From: an uncultured Oscillospiraceae bacterium
GTDB lineage: Bacteria > Bacillota > Clostridia > Oscillospirales > Oscillospiraceae
Length of the DNA stretch: 64,000 nucleotides
Direction of reading: 5' to 3'
Assembly (NCBI GenBank): GCA_947627285.1
Contig: CANQVL010000001.1
Span: forward strand, 124,001-188,000
Position numbers and translations under genes: made by a program. The notes beneath the pieces are model-generated. The model was not told where the DNA came from, did no database searches, and saw only the letters and a program-made list of their open reading frames with translations. Below are positions 42,461 to 51,720 of this stretch, piece after piece (within the stretch, counting starts at the first letter, position 1; the number at the start of each line of letters is the position of its first letter).

Positions 42461-44623
42461 ATGAAGGAACTTATTAAAAATGAGGAGCAGCAGGACGTCT
42501 ACCGCCGCCGCGCCAGAGAGCTTGTGTCTCAGATGACGCTTCGCGAGAAGATAAGCCAGATGCTCCACGGCGCCGCCGCCATTGACCGGCTGGGCGTCCC
42601 GGCCTATAACTGGTGGAACGAGGCCCTCCACGGCGTGGCGCGGGCGGGCACCGCCACCGTTTTTCCCCAGGCCATCGCCATGGCAGCCGCCTTTGACCCG
42701 GACATGATGGAGCAGGTGGGCGACGCCATCTCCACCGAGGCGAGGGCTAAGTACAATCAGCAGCAGGCATGCGGTGACCGCGACATCTACAAGGGGCTGA
42801 CCTTCTGGTCCCCGAACATCAACATCTTCCGGGACCCGCGCTGGGGACGCGGACACGAGACGCTGGGCGAGGACCCCTGGCTCACCGGCGAATTGGGCAA
42901 GCGCTTCGTTAACGGTCTCCAGGGGCACGACCCCAAGTATCTGAAGGCGGCGGCCTGCGCCAAGCACTACGCCGTCCACTCAGGCCCCGAGGATCTGCGC
43001 CACCGGTTCGACGCCCGGGTGTCACAGCAGGACCTGTGGGAGACCTATCTGCCCGCCTTCCGCACGCTGGTGAAGGAGGCGCGGGTGGAGGCGGTGATGG
43101 GCGCCTACAACCGCGTCAACGGCGAGCCCTGCAACGGCAGTAAGACGCTCCTCAGCGACATTTTGCTGAACAAATGGGGCTTTGACGGCTACGTGACCTC
43201 CGACTGCTGGGCGCTCAAGGACTTCCACGAGGGTCACATGGTCACCGACGGGCCCGTGGAATCCGTCGCCCTGGCAGTTAACAACGGGTGCGACCTGAAC
43301 TGCGGCGACCTGTTCGTCTATCTGGAGGAGGCGGTTGAAAAGGGCCTTGTCTCCGAGGATACCGTCACCGACGCCGTGGTCCGGCTCTTTACAACCAGGA
43401 TGCGCCTCGGTATGTTCGATCCGCCGGAGGACGTGCCCTTCCACACCGTCTCCTACGACCGGGTGGACAGCGCCGAGATGCGCGCGCTGAACCTCCGTGT
43501 GTCGGAAAAGACCCTGGTACTGCTGAAAAACAGGGACAATATCCTGCCTCTGGACAAGCATGGGCTTAAATGCGTGGGCGTCATCGGGCCCAACGCCAAC
43601 AACCGCGGTGTCCTTGTGGGCAACTATGAGGGCACCTCCTCCCGGTACGTCACCGTTCTGGAGGGCATCCAGGACTACCTGGGCGACGGTGTTCGGGTGA
43701 TGTATTCCGAGGGCTGTCACCTCTATCGGAACCAGGTGTCCGATATGGCGCAGACTGACGACCGTTTTTCCGAGGTCCGCGGCGTCTGCGCCGAGAGCGA
43801 CGTCGTTATCCTCTGCCTTGGGCTGGACCCCAGTCTGGAGGGCGAGGAGGGCGACAAGAGCAATCAGTTCGCCGGCGGCGACAAGCCAAACCTGAAGCTC
43901 CCGGGCCGCCAGGAGGAGCTGCTGCTTGAGGTGAAAAAGAGCGGCAAGCCGGTCATTTTGGTCCTGATCTCCGGCAGCGCCCTTGCCGTGACCGCCGCCG
44001 ACGAGCTGGCTGACGCGGTGCATCTCGCCATGTACCCCGGCGCCCAGGGCGGCGCGGCGGTGGCGCGCACACTGTTTGGCGATGTCTGTCCCCAGGGCAG
44101 GCTGCCCATCACCTTCTACCGCTCCGACGACGACCTGCCCCCCTTCACCGATTACAGCATGAAGGGGCGCACCTACCGCTACATGGAGAGCGAGGCCCTC
44201 TACCCCTTCGGGTACGGTCTGAGCTATACCGGGTTCCGTCTGGACGGAGCCGCTGTCAACACCTCCGAGCTGACGGAGGACGGTATCTGCATAACGCTGA
44301 CCGTGGAGAACACCGGTCACATGACCGGCGCTGAAACCGTACAGGTCTATGTAAAGGCAGAGCGGCCCGGCACCCCCAACCCGCAGCTCAAGGGTCTTGG
44401 CAAGGTCGCGCTTGAGCCCGGAGAGAAGGAAAGCGTCACCCTCCGCCTGCCCCTGGCGGCCTTCGCGCTCTGCGACGAGAGCGGCGCGTCTGTTGTGGAG
44501 CCCGGTACATACAGCGTATATGTGGGCGCGTCCCAGCCCGACAGTCGCAGTCAGGCCCTCACCGGTGAAAAGCCGCGCCGTCTCACCGTCACCGCAAGCC
44601 GGCGGTGGGAGATAGATTGTTAA
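42461..44623 (+). CDS. Glycoside hydrolase family 3 (beta-xylosidase/beta-glucosidase type)
   Basis: 720 residues in the ordinary GH3 order: catalytic barrel (YNWWNEALHGVARAG; NIFRDPRWGRGHETLGEDP; CAKHYAVHSGPE) with nucleophile Asp248 in VTSDCWA, then the alpha/beta sandwich (VGVIGPNANNRGVLVGNY; LGLDPSLEGEEGD) and a fibronectin-III-like domain (VENTGHMTGAETVQVYV). ATG 42461 follows AGGAGG; the frame extends upstream but without a start signal. The NWWNEALHG motif is common in the xylosidase-like branch, so xylo- or gluco-oligosaccharides are the likely substrates. No signal peptide, thus cytoplasmic. Divergent from the GH2 operon, sharing its control region; a cysteine desulfurase gene follows 13 bases later. 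Confidence 0.
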   Translation: MKELIKNEEQQDVYRRRARELVSQMTLREKISQMLHGAAAIDRLGVPAYNWWNEALHGVARAGTATVFPQAIAMAAAFDPDMMEQVGDAISTEARAKYNQQQACGDRDIYKGLTFWSPNINIFRDPRWGRGHETLGEDPWLTGELGKRFVNGLQGHDPKYLKAAACAKHYAVHSGPEDLRHRFDARVSQQDLWETYLPAFRTLVKEARVEAVMGAYNRVNGEPCNGSKTLLSDILLNKWGFDGYVTSDCWALKDFHEGHMVTDGPVESVALAVNNGCDLNCGDLFVYLEEAVEKGLVSEDTVTDAVVRLFTTRMRLGMFDPPEDVPFHTVSYDRVDSAEMRALNLRVSEKTLVLLKNRDNILPLDKHGLKCVGVIGPNANNRGVLVGNYEGTSSRYVTVLEGIQDYLGDGVRVMYSEGCHLYRNQVSDMAQTDDRFSEVRGVCAESDVVILCLGLDPSLEGEEGDKSNQFAGGDKPNLKLPGRQEELLLEVKKSGKPVILVLISGSALAVTAADELADAVHLAMYPGAQGGAAVARTLFGDVCPQGRLPITFYRSDDDLPPFTDYSMKGRTYRYMESEALYPFGYGLSYTGFRLDGAAVNTSELTEDGICITLTVENTGHMTGAETVQVYVKAERPGTPNPQLKGLGKVALEPGEKESVTLRLPLAAFALCDESGASVVEPGTYSVYVGASQPDSRSQALTGEKPRRLTVTASRRWEIDC

Positions 44624-44636
44624 GCCGCTTGACAAA

Positions 44637-45773
44637 ATGATGACGAAACGCGAACATATCTACGCCGACCACGCCGCCTCCGCGCCGCTTCGCCCGGAGG
44701 CGCTGGCGGCAATGGAGCCGTATCTTTGCGGGAAATTCAGCAACCCCTCCGCCCGGTACACCTGGGCGCTGGAGGTCAAACGGGGCGTGGAGCTGGCGCG
44801 GCGGACCGTCGCGGAATGTATGTCCTGCCAGCCGGAGGAGATATACTTCACCTCCGGCGGCAGTGAGGGCAACACCTGGGCGGTATGGAACGCCGTCCGG
44901 TCGGGCCGGAGGCACGTTCTCCTCACCACCCCCATAGAGCACCACTCCATTCAAAACGCCCGGGAGAGCATGGAGCCCTTCAGTCTGTCCACGGTCCTCA
45001 CGCCGGTGGACGGGCAGGGGCGGGTGGACACCGCCGCGCTGGAGGAGCTTCTGACCCGAACCGAGCCGGCGCTTGTCAGCGTCCAGTGGGCAAACAACGA
45101 GGTGGGGACCGTTCAGGACATGGCAGCCATCGCGCGCCTGTGCCAAAGGCGGAGCGTTTTGCTCCACACCGACGCTGTCCAGGCGGTGGGGCATATTCCC
45201 ACGCCGGCGGAGGGTATCGACTATCTCACCGCCTCCTCCCACAAGTTCGGCGGTCCCAAGGGCGCCGGTTTTTTCTTTGTCCGCCGTGGGTCGCCCCTGC
45301 GCCCCCTTATCTTCGGAGGAAATCAGGAGGCGGGTATGCGGGGCGGCACCTCAAATCCTGCCGCCATAGTTGGCACAGCCGCCGCCCTTGAAGCGGCTTT
45401 GCGGGACATGAAGTCAGCCGACTCGTTCCTACGCCGCGAGGCGGAGGAGTTTCGGGCCGTGCTCCGTGCCTGCCGCCCTGATGTCCGCTTCAACGGAACA
45501 GGCGACGGTCTGCCGGGTCTTATCAGCGTGACCATCCCCGGACAGCGGGCGGAGGCGCTGGTCTACCGCATGGATATGGCGGGGGTGTATATCTCCGCCG
45601 GAGCCGCCTGCGACAGCGGCGGGACGACGCGCCCCTCCCATGTGCTGACCGCCATGGGTCTCACCGCGGCGGACGCCGCCGGCACCGTCCGCTTCTCCTT
45701 CGGTCCCGCCAACAAAGCGGGCGACGGAGCCGAGGCCGCCCGCCGCCTCCTGGCGGTATTGGAGGCGAAATAA
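44637..45773 (+). CDS. Cysteine desulfurase (NifS/IscS-like)
   Basis: 378 residues, PLP-dependent class V enzyme that moves sulfur from cysteine to a protein thiol. N-terminal YADHAASAPLRPEAL, PLP Lys203 in SSHKFGGPKG, and the active-site Cys325 in SAGAACDSGG, followed by SHVLTAMGL, all as in the NifS/IscS family. The start may be either of two consecutive ATGs at 44637 and 44640; neither has a strong ribosome site, so it may depend on read-through from GH3 13 bases upstream. No iron-sulfur scaffold or thiolation gene is next to it, so its acceptor is unknown. Confidence 0.
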   Translation: MMTKREHIYADHAASAPLRPEALAAMEPYLCGKFSNPSARYTWALEVKRGVELARRTVAECMSCQPEEIYFTSGGSEGNTWAVWNAVRSGRRHVLLTTPIEHHSIQNARESMEPFSLSTVLTPVDGQGRVDTAALEELLTRTEPALVSVQWANNEVGTVQDMAAIARLCQRRSVLLHTDAVQAVGHIPTPAEGIDYLTASSHKFGGPKGAGFFFVRRGSPLRPLIFGGNQEAGMRGGTSNPAAIVGTAAALEAALRDMKSADSFLRREAEEFRAVLRACRPDVRFNGTGDGLPGLISVTIPGQRAEALVYRMDMAGVYISAGAACDSGGTTRPSHVLTAMGLTAADAAGTVRFSFGPANKAGDGAEAARRLLAVLEAK

Positions 45774-45886
45774 CGCGTCTTGCCCCTCCCCCGGCATATT
45801 GAGCGTCAAAAACAAAAAATCCCCCTCCAACCCCCGGCGGTCTCCTGCCGTCCGGGTGCTGAAGGGGCGCGATACAGTGGATCATA

Positions 45887-45921
45887 GGATCATACTTTTT
45901 CTGAAAGGAAAGGTATGATCC
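45887..45921 (+). terminator. Hairpin between convergent cysteine desulfurase and YesL-like genes
   Basis: GGATCATAC pairs with GTATGATCC across a 17-base loop, followed by GTTATTTATA on the plus strand; the stem ends one base before the stop codon of the minus-strand operon. Confidence 0.
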
Positions 45922-45922
45922 G

Positions 45923-46567
45923 TTATTTATAGTACCACTTCATTTTCTCCTCCTCCGTCCGGGGCTTCGCCATATACCTCCGCAGGAGGCGCTCCATCAA
46001 AAAGGACTGCGCGTAGGAGCACGCTCCGGGAAGCACAAACAGCATAGGCACGGGGATCCACGTCATCAAAAACACTCCCGCCAGCCAAATCGCCCAGAAC
46101 GCCAGCGTATAGGGCAAATGCCGGAACACCATAAGCAGAGCCATCCGAAAGCAGCTCCACTTCCCCATGTCGAACCGCGACATCACCGGCCACAGGTAGA
46201 TGAGCACGCTTATCGCCACGAGGATAAGCAGGGTATACAAAAGGCTCATTGCCGCCGCCGTCTGGGTCTGAAGCCTGTCGGTATACATCCGGTCCAGCGC
46301 CAGCACCGCCCCCAGAAGCATGAAGAGAAGCGTCATGATTATCCCGTCCTTCAGGCTTTTACGAAAGGTCCCGAAGAACTCCTTTACCGGGTAGCCCTCC
46401 CCGTGCCGCACACATTTCACCGTGGTCTTGTAGAGGGCGATGCCCGACGCGCCGGCTGTCACCACCGGCAGGCTCGTAAGCATCCACATCAGCGTTACGC
46501 CTATCATGTTCCCCACCAGGTTCATGAACCTGGCAAATCTGCTTTCCTGCCCAAAAAACCTGTTCAT
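45923..46567 (-). CDS. YesL-like (DUF624) membrane protein
   Basis: 214 residues, about five membrane helices, with the family pattern MNLVGNMIGVTLMWMLTSLPVVTAGAS near the N-terminus and HLPYTLAFWAIWLAGVFL later. ATG 46567 follows GGAGG; the upstream extension of 26 residues looks non-coding. DUF624 proteins commonly sit at the end of sugar ABC transporter operons (yesL of Bacillus pectin use). Role unknown, perhaps transporter assembly. Last gene of the ten-gene minus-strand operon. Confidence 0.
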   Translation of the reverse strand: MNRFFGQESRFARFMNLVGNMIGVTLMWMLTSLPVVTAGASGIALYKTTVKCVRHGEGYPVKEFFGTFRKSLKDGIIMTLLFMLLGAVLALDRMYTDRLQTQTAAAMSLLYTLLILVAISVLIYLWPVMSRFDMGKWSCFRMALLMVFRHLPYTLAFWAIWLAGVFLMTWIPVPMLFVLPGACSYAQSFLMERLLRRYMAKPRTEEEKMKWYYK

Positions 46568-46607
46568 TCCAACCTCCGTACACAAGGCGCCCTTGACGGT
46601 CCTGCCG

Positions 46608-47582
46608 TCAGCCCACAAGACCGCTGCGCTCCACGCCCTCGACAAAACGCCTCTGCATCACGCAGTACATTATCACCACCGGGACAAGCATAAGTATGAC
46701 GGCGGCGTACAGATAGAGCTGTGTCACCGCGGTGTCCAGGATGTTCAGGGAGTTCCCTATGGTCTCCTGCACCGTGGCTATGCGCCTGCTCATCAGCAAA
46801 TTTGTCGGGACTCCGAACAGCTGCGCGTAGAAGGTGTCGTTGTACTGCCACACCAGTGAGAATATGCTTACCGTCAGCACGGCGGGCATCGCGTTTACCA
46901 GCATTATCCCAAAGTAGGTGCGGAACGCCCCGGCGCCATCCATAAGCGCCGCCTCCTCGATCTCCTTCGGCAGCCCCCGGAAAAACTGGTTGAAGATGTA
47001 GACAAAAAGCCCCGACCGCAGTCCGCAGCAAAGCGTCGTCATGATATAGATGGGTATCGGAGAGGTCAGCAGATTGACCCCGCTCCCCCTGATGAGATGA
47101 AGTATGCCCAGCACGTCAAAGTCGCGAAACTCCATGTACCAGGGGAGCATCAGCGTATCCGCGGGGAGCACGATGGTCAGGACCACGCAGGCGAACAGCA
47201 GCTTTTTAAACGGAAAATTGAATCTGGCAAAGCCATACCCCGCCATCGAGCACATTATCACCTGTATGAATGTCAGCGCCGACACATAGATCACCGTTGA
47301 CAGGAGTGTCTTGGGATACTGCATGGTGTGTATCACCTGGGTGTAATTGCCCAGCGTCCCCTCTATGGGGAACAGCACCACCACAGGGTTTTTCAGGTCC
47401 GCCGGGGTGAAGAAGGAGCTGGAGAGCATGGAGATCAGCGGCCCCAGGATAATATAGGAGATTCCGATAAGTATGACAGCCTTCAAAAGCCCCAGCAAAA
47501 AGCCCGTGACGCCCCTGCCCAGCCGCCGTCTCAAATGCTCCCGGTCTATCTGACCGAGCCGTTCCTTGATCGTCGCTTTCAT
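46608..47582 (-). CDS. Carbohydrate ABC transporter permease, MalG type (pair 1)
   Basis: 324 residues with six membrane helices and a basic N-terminus. The EAA loop that docks the ATPase is EIEEAALMDGAGAFRTYF. ATG 47582 chosen (GGTGAGGG upstream); earlier in-frame codons lack a ribosome site. Pairs with the MalF-type permease encoded directly upstream to form a CUT1 import channel for oligosaccharides. Confidence 0.
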   Translation of the reverse strand: MKATIKERLGQIDREHLRRRLGRGVTGFLLGLLKAVILIGISYIILGPLISMLSSSFFTPADLKNPVVVLFPIEGTLGNYTQVIHTMQYPKTLLSTVIYVSALTFIQVIMCSMAGYGFARFNFPFKKLLFACVVLTIVLPADTLMLPWYMEFRDFDVLGILHLIRGSGVNLLTSPIPIYIMTTLCCGLRSGLFVYIFNQFFRGLPKEIEEAALMDGAGAFRTYFGIMLVNAMPAVLTVSIFSLVWQYNDTFYAQLFGVPTNLLMSRRIATVQETIGNSLNILDTAVTQLYLYAAVILMLVPVVIMYCVMQRRFVEGVERSGLVG

Positions 47583-47595
47583 GGCCCTCACCCCC

Positions 47596-48510
47596 TCAAT
47601 TGTAATAGAAGACGAATTTCGAGATCGCCTTGGTGATAACAAACAGGATAATACACACCGCAAAGGAGCTTATCAGGCTCATCGCCACGCTGACGCTCCA
47701 GTTGTAACTGCTGAACGCCATATCATACGCCACGTCGATAATATCGCTGTTCATGAACTTGTCCACGATGGTATAGACCACGTTCGTGACGATGTGCGGC
47801 GACACCATCGGGAAGGTCACCTTCCAGAATGTCTCGTAGGGTGTCGCACCCTCGATCTGCGCGACCTCATAGAGGTTCCCCGGTACTGACTGGAGCGCCG
47901 CCAGGAAGATGATTATCTGTATGCCGGAGGCCTGTACGATGTCGAAGATCCTGCCGACCGCCGCTATCAGGTACTCCGACAGCGTGGCGGGGAATCCCAG
48001 GTTCATCAGCATATTCATGAGATACTGTACGTTCACGCCGCTTTCCGACGCCGCCGCCTCCGAGGAAACGGCAGCCACTCCGCCCATTATGGTCTGCTGC
48101 GCCATGGCGATGGAATCCCTGATGGCGCCGGAGCTCATGATTATCGGCAGGAACAAAATGGCTCGTATCACCGCCCTGCCCTTGAATTTGCTGTTCAGGA
48201 TGAGGGCCATGAACAGGCTGAAAAAGATGATCAGCGGTACGTCAATGAGCATATTCATGAGGGAGCTTACCAGCGTCTGGTTAAAGGTCGCGTGCTGGAG
48301 GAACACGTACTTGAAATTGTCCAGTCCCGCGAAATCCAGCTGATAGCCGCCGCTCTGCTTCATTGTCATGGTGCTGAGGCTGAAGAGGACCGCCTGGATC
48401 GCTCCCTTCCCGTAAAACCACAGGAAGCCTATGAGCCACGGCGTGATGAACACAAATCCCGTGACGGAACGCCGCCGCGACAGTGACATTCTGCGTCTTT
48501 GCTTCTTCAT
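47596..48510 (-). CDS. Carbohydrate ABC transporter permease, MalF/UgpA type (pair 1)
   Basis: 304 residues, basic N-terminus (KKQRRRMSLSRRRS), six or more membrane helices, EAA loop AQIEGATPYETFWKVTFPMV. It has an insertion of about 45 residues in the periplasmic-side loop (SSEAAASESGVNVQYLMNML) that is absent from the second permease pair. Its start overlaps the DUF5696 gene by four bases, so translation is coupled. Confidence 0.
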   Translation of the reverse strand: MKKQRRRMSLSRRRSVTGFVFITPWLIGFLWFYGKGAIQAVLFSLSTMTMKQSGGYQLDFAGLDNFKYVFLQHATFNQTLVSSLMNMLIDVPLIIFFSLFMALILNSKFKGRAVIRAILFLPIIMSSGAIRDSIAMAQQTIMGGVAAVSSEAAASESGVNVQYLMNMLMNLGFPATLSEYLIAAVGRIFDIVQASGIQIIIFLAALQSVPGNLYEVAQIEGATPYETFWKVTFPMVSPHIVTNVVYTIVDKFMNSDIIDVAYDMAFSSYNWSVSVAMSLISSFAVCIILFVITKAISKFVFYYN

Positions 48511-51086
48511 GCCTCACCCCTCACGATCCCGCAGCTCATGGCGTCCACAGATATGCCGCCGCTTTGAATGGCGCTGTCCGTTTTGTTGACATATACGGTC
48601 ACGCCGTTGCTGTAGCTCACCCGGACAAGACCGTTTTCCAGCTTTTCATGCCGGACCATGGACGCGCCCTCAACGCAGCACAGCACCTGGTTCAACTGAT
48701 TGTATATCCTCTGCGCGTCCTCGATCCAGGTCGTGTAGCAGACGGAATACATATCCGCCGAGGATGTGTACTTTATATCGCCGGAATCCTCGTAGGACAT
48801 GGTGAACCGGGGCGCCGCGCCGTACTCTATGAGCTCCAGCAGCAACGTCTCGTCCACATCCTTGTCCATCAGGTTCAGCGCCTGACCGGTGTAATCTACG
48901 CTCCCGTGGACAACCATCTCATAAAACGGCACCTGCTCGTCCACGATGTAGAACCGGCTGTACATCACCGGTGCGTCCAGGATGTCCGTCACGTACCCCA
49001 GGCTGTAGGCGTTGCCGCCCTTCACCGTCAGGTCCATGCCGAGGCTCCGCAGCTCCTCCAGCTGTCCCCTGACCACATCCTCCGCCATCTGCCGGTGGAT
49101 GACCTCCGTCCGCTTCTTATCGGAGGCCAGCACGTCGCCCAGGTCCCGAAGCGTGATACCGCCCACGTCATATTTCGCGATGCTCTTTTCAAAGCCGCTC
49201 ACATACCGGGGCAGGAACTTCGGGGAGACGATGTAATGCGTCAGCTCGTCGTACCAGCCCAGGTCGCTGGTCTGGCGCATGGTCGCCGGGTTCAGCGCCC
49301 CCAGCTTTACCACGTAGCCGGAGTAGTATTTGGAGGCCTCCAGAAGGCTGGAAAAGCGCCTGGAGGTATACGCCGCCTGCTGGAACGCCACGTCCAGGGA
49401 AAGCCTTCCTCCGTTCTCCTCCAGTCTGGCGGCAAGCTCCTCCAGCTCGCCCTTACCGCCCAGCGCGCCGATCAGCTCCACCCGGTCGGGCACGTCGTGA
49501 TACACGCCCCGGTTGAACCATCCCAGATAGCTCATCCGCACCTTGCCGACGCCGCCCTGGTACAGCATATCCAATATCTCATTTGCCTGCCCGTAGGTTG
49601 TCATCACGCTCACGCCCCTGTACGGCACACCCAGGACGTGCTTTTTGGTCTCCACGCCGCCCAGGATGTCCAGGTACAGCGGAATATCTCCGCCGCCTGT
49701 GCCGCCCTCGCGAAGCACGCCCTCCGCGATAAGCTGACCGCGGTAGGCGTTCGCCATGCCCGAGTAGTCCGCGTCGCCGCCGCTGAGGAAGGTGTATGTC
49801 ACAGCCAGCGTATCGCCGTACAGGTCGTCCTCCACGGTCGGCACGTCCGCCTGTGTCCCCGTGACGCCGAACATGTTCAAAAGCTCATATTCCCTCAGGC
49901 TGAACTCCGCGTAAGCGAAATTGTAGCAGTTTGTATTGCCGGCGACCTGGGCGTTGACGCTGGACAGGGCGTCGCCGCCGGTGATCCTGGCAAGGAACCC
50001 CGCGCCGCCGTTCTTCATGCCAAATACCGGCAGCCGCACCGTCTCCGTGATGTCCGTAACGATATAGCTCTGCACCACGGGGTCGATGCCGTAAACATTC
50101 TGAGCGTAGGGCGCGTCGCGCGTCCCGTTGTTCAGGTAGATCAGCGCTCCCGACCCGTCCGGGACAAATATATACCCCTGCGCGTCTGTTCCCGCCGCCC
50201 CGAACATGGGCAGGAGCTGGAGCCGGACGATGGAAGCGCCTCCGCCCTCCCGGATCTCGCCCGTCGGCACGGATGCCTCCAGCCCGTTCTCTGTCAGGCG
50301 GTACTCCAGGGGTACTACGAAGGAGATGTTCCCGTCCCCCTCAATGCCCTCCATGTCCAGGTCATAGTCCTCCTGAGTGTACCCGCAGCTCTCAAAAAAC
50401 CGGTTCAACCGGTTTATGCCGACCCTGGATTTCTTTGCCGCCTCGTTCAGAGTGTAAAAGCCGTCCTCCAGGGTGAAATAGCTCCGGACCGTCCGCGCGT
50501 CGGCGGCCTCCAGCTTGTCCAGAATGATCGTCTGCATCCGCTCCTCGCTTATCCGCAGGGGAACGATGCCGGTGGAGTTTGCCGGGTCCCGGAGGGTATA
50601 GATGTACCTTATCCCGTTCTCCAGCGCCTCCACCTCGAACTGTCCGTACTGGATGCTCATGTTGTAGTTGTTCATGGTGCCTCTGGACATCGTACTGCTG
50701 TAATATATAAGATTGATCGTAGAGCTGAGAAGCTGGGCGTTGACGCCGGCGGCGATCGTGTCCTCCTCCCTGTCCACAGGGTTTGAGTAGGTTATGTGCC
50801 CCGTCTTTTTCTCGTATACCGCTATCTCAGAGGTTTTCAGATCAGTATACAGCTTCAGCTCCCCGTTTTCCGCCGCCAGCACCATGCCCGGAACATCCGG
50901 GGACGGCTCGGAGATGGGGACAAACTCCCCGCCCTCCTCGGGCTCCGCGGACCGCAGGTATCTCTTGTAAGCGTCATAATTGAAATAACGCGCCAGGATA
51001 TACGCCGCGGCCCCCGCGACGGCCAGCACCGCAAGCACGGCGGCGCAGATCCTCCATTTTTTCACTCGTTTCATAGCCATTCCCAT
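48507..51086 (-). CDS. DUF5696-family membrane-anchored protein
   Basis: 859 residues with an N-terminal membrane helix (about 11-31) and a large outer region. The N-terminal part looks like a sugar-active beta-sandwich domain (LKLYTDLKTSEIAVYEKKTG), and the later part a (beta/alpha)-barrel-like region (VRMSYLGWFNRGVYHDVP; LSLDVAFQQAAY; GGITLRDLGDVLASDK). DUF5696 proteins occur in Firmicutes sugar-uptake operons; no activity has been assigned to my knowledge. ATG 51086 follows GGAGGAGG. The GH-like barrel appearance is an inference. Confidence 0.
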   Translation of the reverse strand: MGMAMKRVKKWRICAAVLAVLAVAGAAAYILARYFNYDAYKRYLRSAEPEEGGEFVPISEPSPDVPGMVLAAENGELKLYTDLKTSEIAVYEKKTGHITYSNPVDREEDTIAAGVNAQLLSSTINLIYYSSTMSRGTMNNYNMSIQYGQFEVEALENGIRYIYTLRDPANSTGIVPLRISEERMQTIILDKLEAADARTVRSYFTLEDGFYTLNEAAKKSRVGINRLNRFFESCGYTQEDYDLDMEGIEGDGNISFVVPLEYRLTENGLEASVPTGEIREGGGASIVRLQLLPMFGAAGTDAQGYIFVPDGSGALIYLNNGTRDAPYAQNVYGIDPVVQSYIVTDITETVRLPVFGMKNGGAGFLARITGGDALSSVNAQVAGNTNCYNFAYAEFSLREYELLNMFGVTGTQADVPTVEDDLYGDTLAVTYTFLSGGDADYSGMANAYRGQLIAEGVLREGGTGGGDIPLYLDILGGVETKKHVLGVPYRGVSVMTTYGQANEILDMLYQGGVGKVRMSYLGWFNRGVYHDVPDRVELIGALGGKGELEELAARLEENGGRLSLDVAFQQAAYTSRRFSSLLEASKYYSGYVVKLGALNPATMRQTSDLGWYDELTHYIVSPKFLPRYVSGFEKSIAKYDVGGITLRDLGDVLASDKKRTEVIHRQMAEDVVRGQLEELRSLGMDLTVKGGNAYSLGYVTDILDAPVMYSRFYIVDEQVPFYEMVVHGSVDYTGQALNLMDKDVDETLLLELIEYGAAPRFTMSYEDSGDIKYTSSADMYSVCYTTWIEDAQRIYNQLNQVLCCVEGASMVRHEKLENGLVRVSYSNGVTVYVNKTDSAIQSGGISVDAMSCGIVRGEA

Positions 51087-51099
51087 CTGCCCTCCTCCG

Positions 51100-51720
51100 T
51101 CAGACTCTCAGCATCAGCTCGTTATAGACGCTGACAATGAAGGAGACCACCTGGCTTGTAAGCGAATACAGGAGTATCGCCAAAAAGATGATGATCAGCA
51201 TGGCAGCAAATGTGAGAAGCATCGTAAACAGCGTCTTCCCCATGGTGTAGTTGTGCACCGTCATCACGCCCATGAGCAGAAGCAGTACGAACCACACGAT
51301 CCCAAGCCCCAGGAGGATGTAGTAAAACGCCTCCTCATCCTGCGCCACAAAGAGGGAGAGGATGATGCCGGGGATATAGGTCAAAATCATGGGGAGCATG
51401 GAATACCCCGTCATCGTCACGATGTCCTTGAACCTGCCCTCGCCGTTCATGAGGCACGTGATGGACCAGTTGCTGACACAGAACAGGAAAAACAGCAGGA
51501 ACACCGACAGGACCTCCGCCAGACTGTTGACTGACATGGGGTTGACGAAATTGACGACAAAGCCCGCGTACTGCCGGTTGGCGGAAAAGCAGACGCCGAA
51601 TAGAAAGACGAACAGGACCGCCAGCGGCACGCTGCCGCGCCCCCTGTGGCGGATCTCATAGAAGCCGTCCAGAGGATGGACAACGGTATAAAACGCGTAT
51701 TTCAATTTTTCCTTAACCAC
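51100..51720 (-). CDS. YIP1-family membrane protein
   Basis: 206 residues, five hydrophobic helices, with the YIP1-type layout: VVHPLDGFYEIRH amphipathic start, NWSITCLMNGEGRFKDIVTMTGYSMLP in the middle and a long C-terminal hydrophobic block. GTG start at 51720, overlapping the NHL gene by eight bases. Function in bacteria is not known; the operon position suggests a part in assembly or operation of the sugar importer. Confidence 0.
   Translation of the reverse strand: MVKEKLKYAFYTVVHPLDGFYEIRHRGRGSVPLAVLFVFLFGVCFSANRQYAGFVVNFVNPMSVNSLAEVLSVFLLFFLFCVSNWSITCLMNGEGRFKDIVTMTGYSMLPMILTYIPGIILSLFVAQDEEAFYYILLGLGIVWFVLLLLMGVMTVHNYTMGKTLFTMLLTFAAMLIIIFLAILLYSLTSQVVSFIVSVYNELMLRV

Noticed and set aside
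48483..50786. 767-codon open frame opposite the DUF5696 gene
   Set aside because: Antisense shadow of a GC-rich gene: no ribosome site, low-complexity His/Val/Arg composition, no family motifs. The same applies to long frames opposite hsdR, both GH3 genes, the SASA esterase and the SLH gene.
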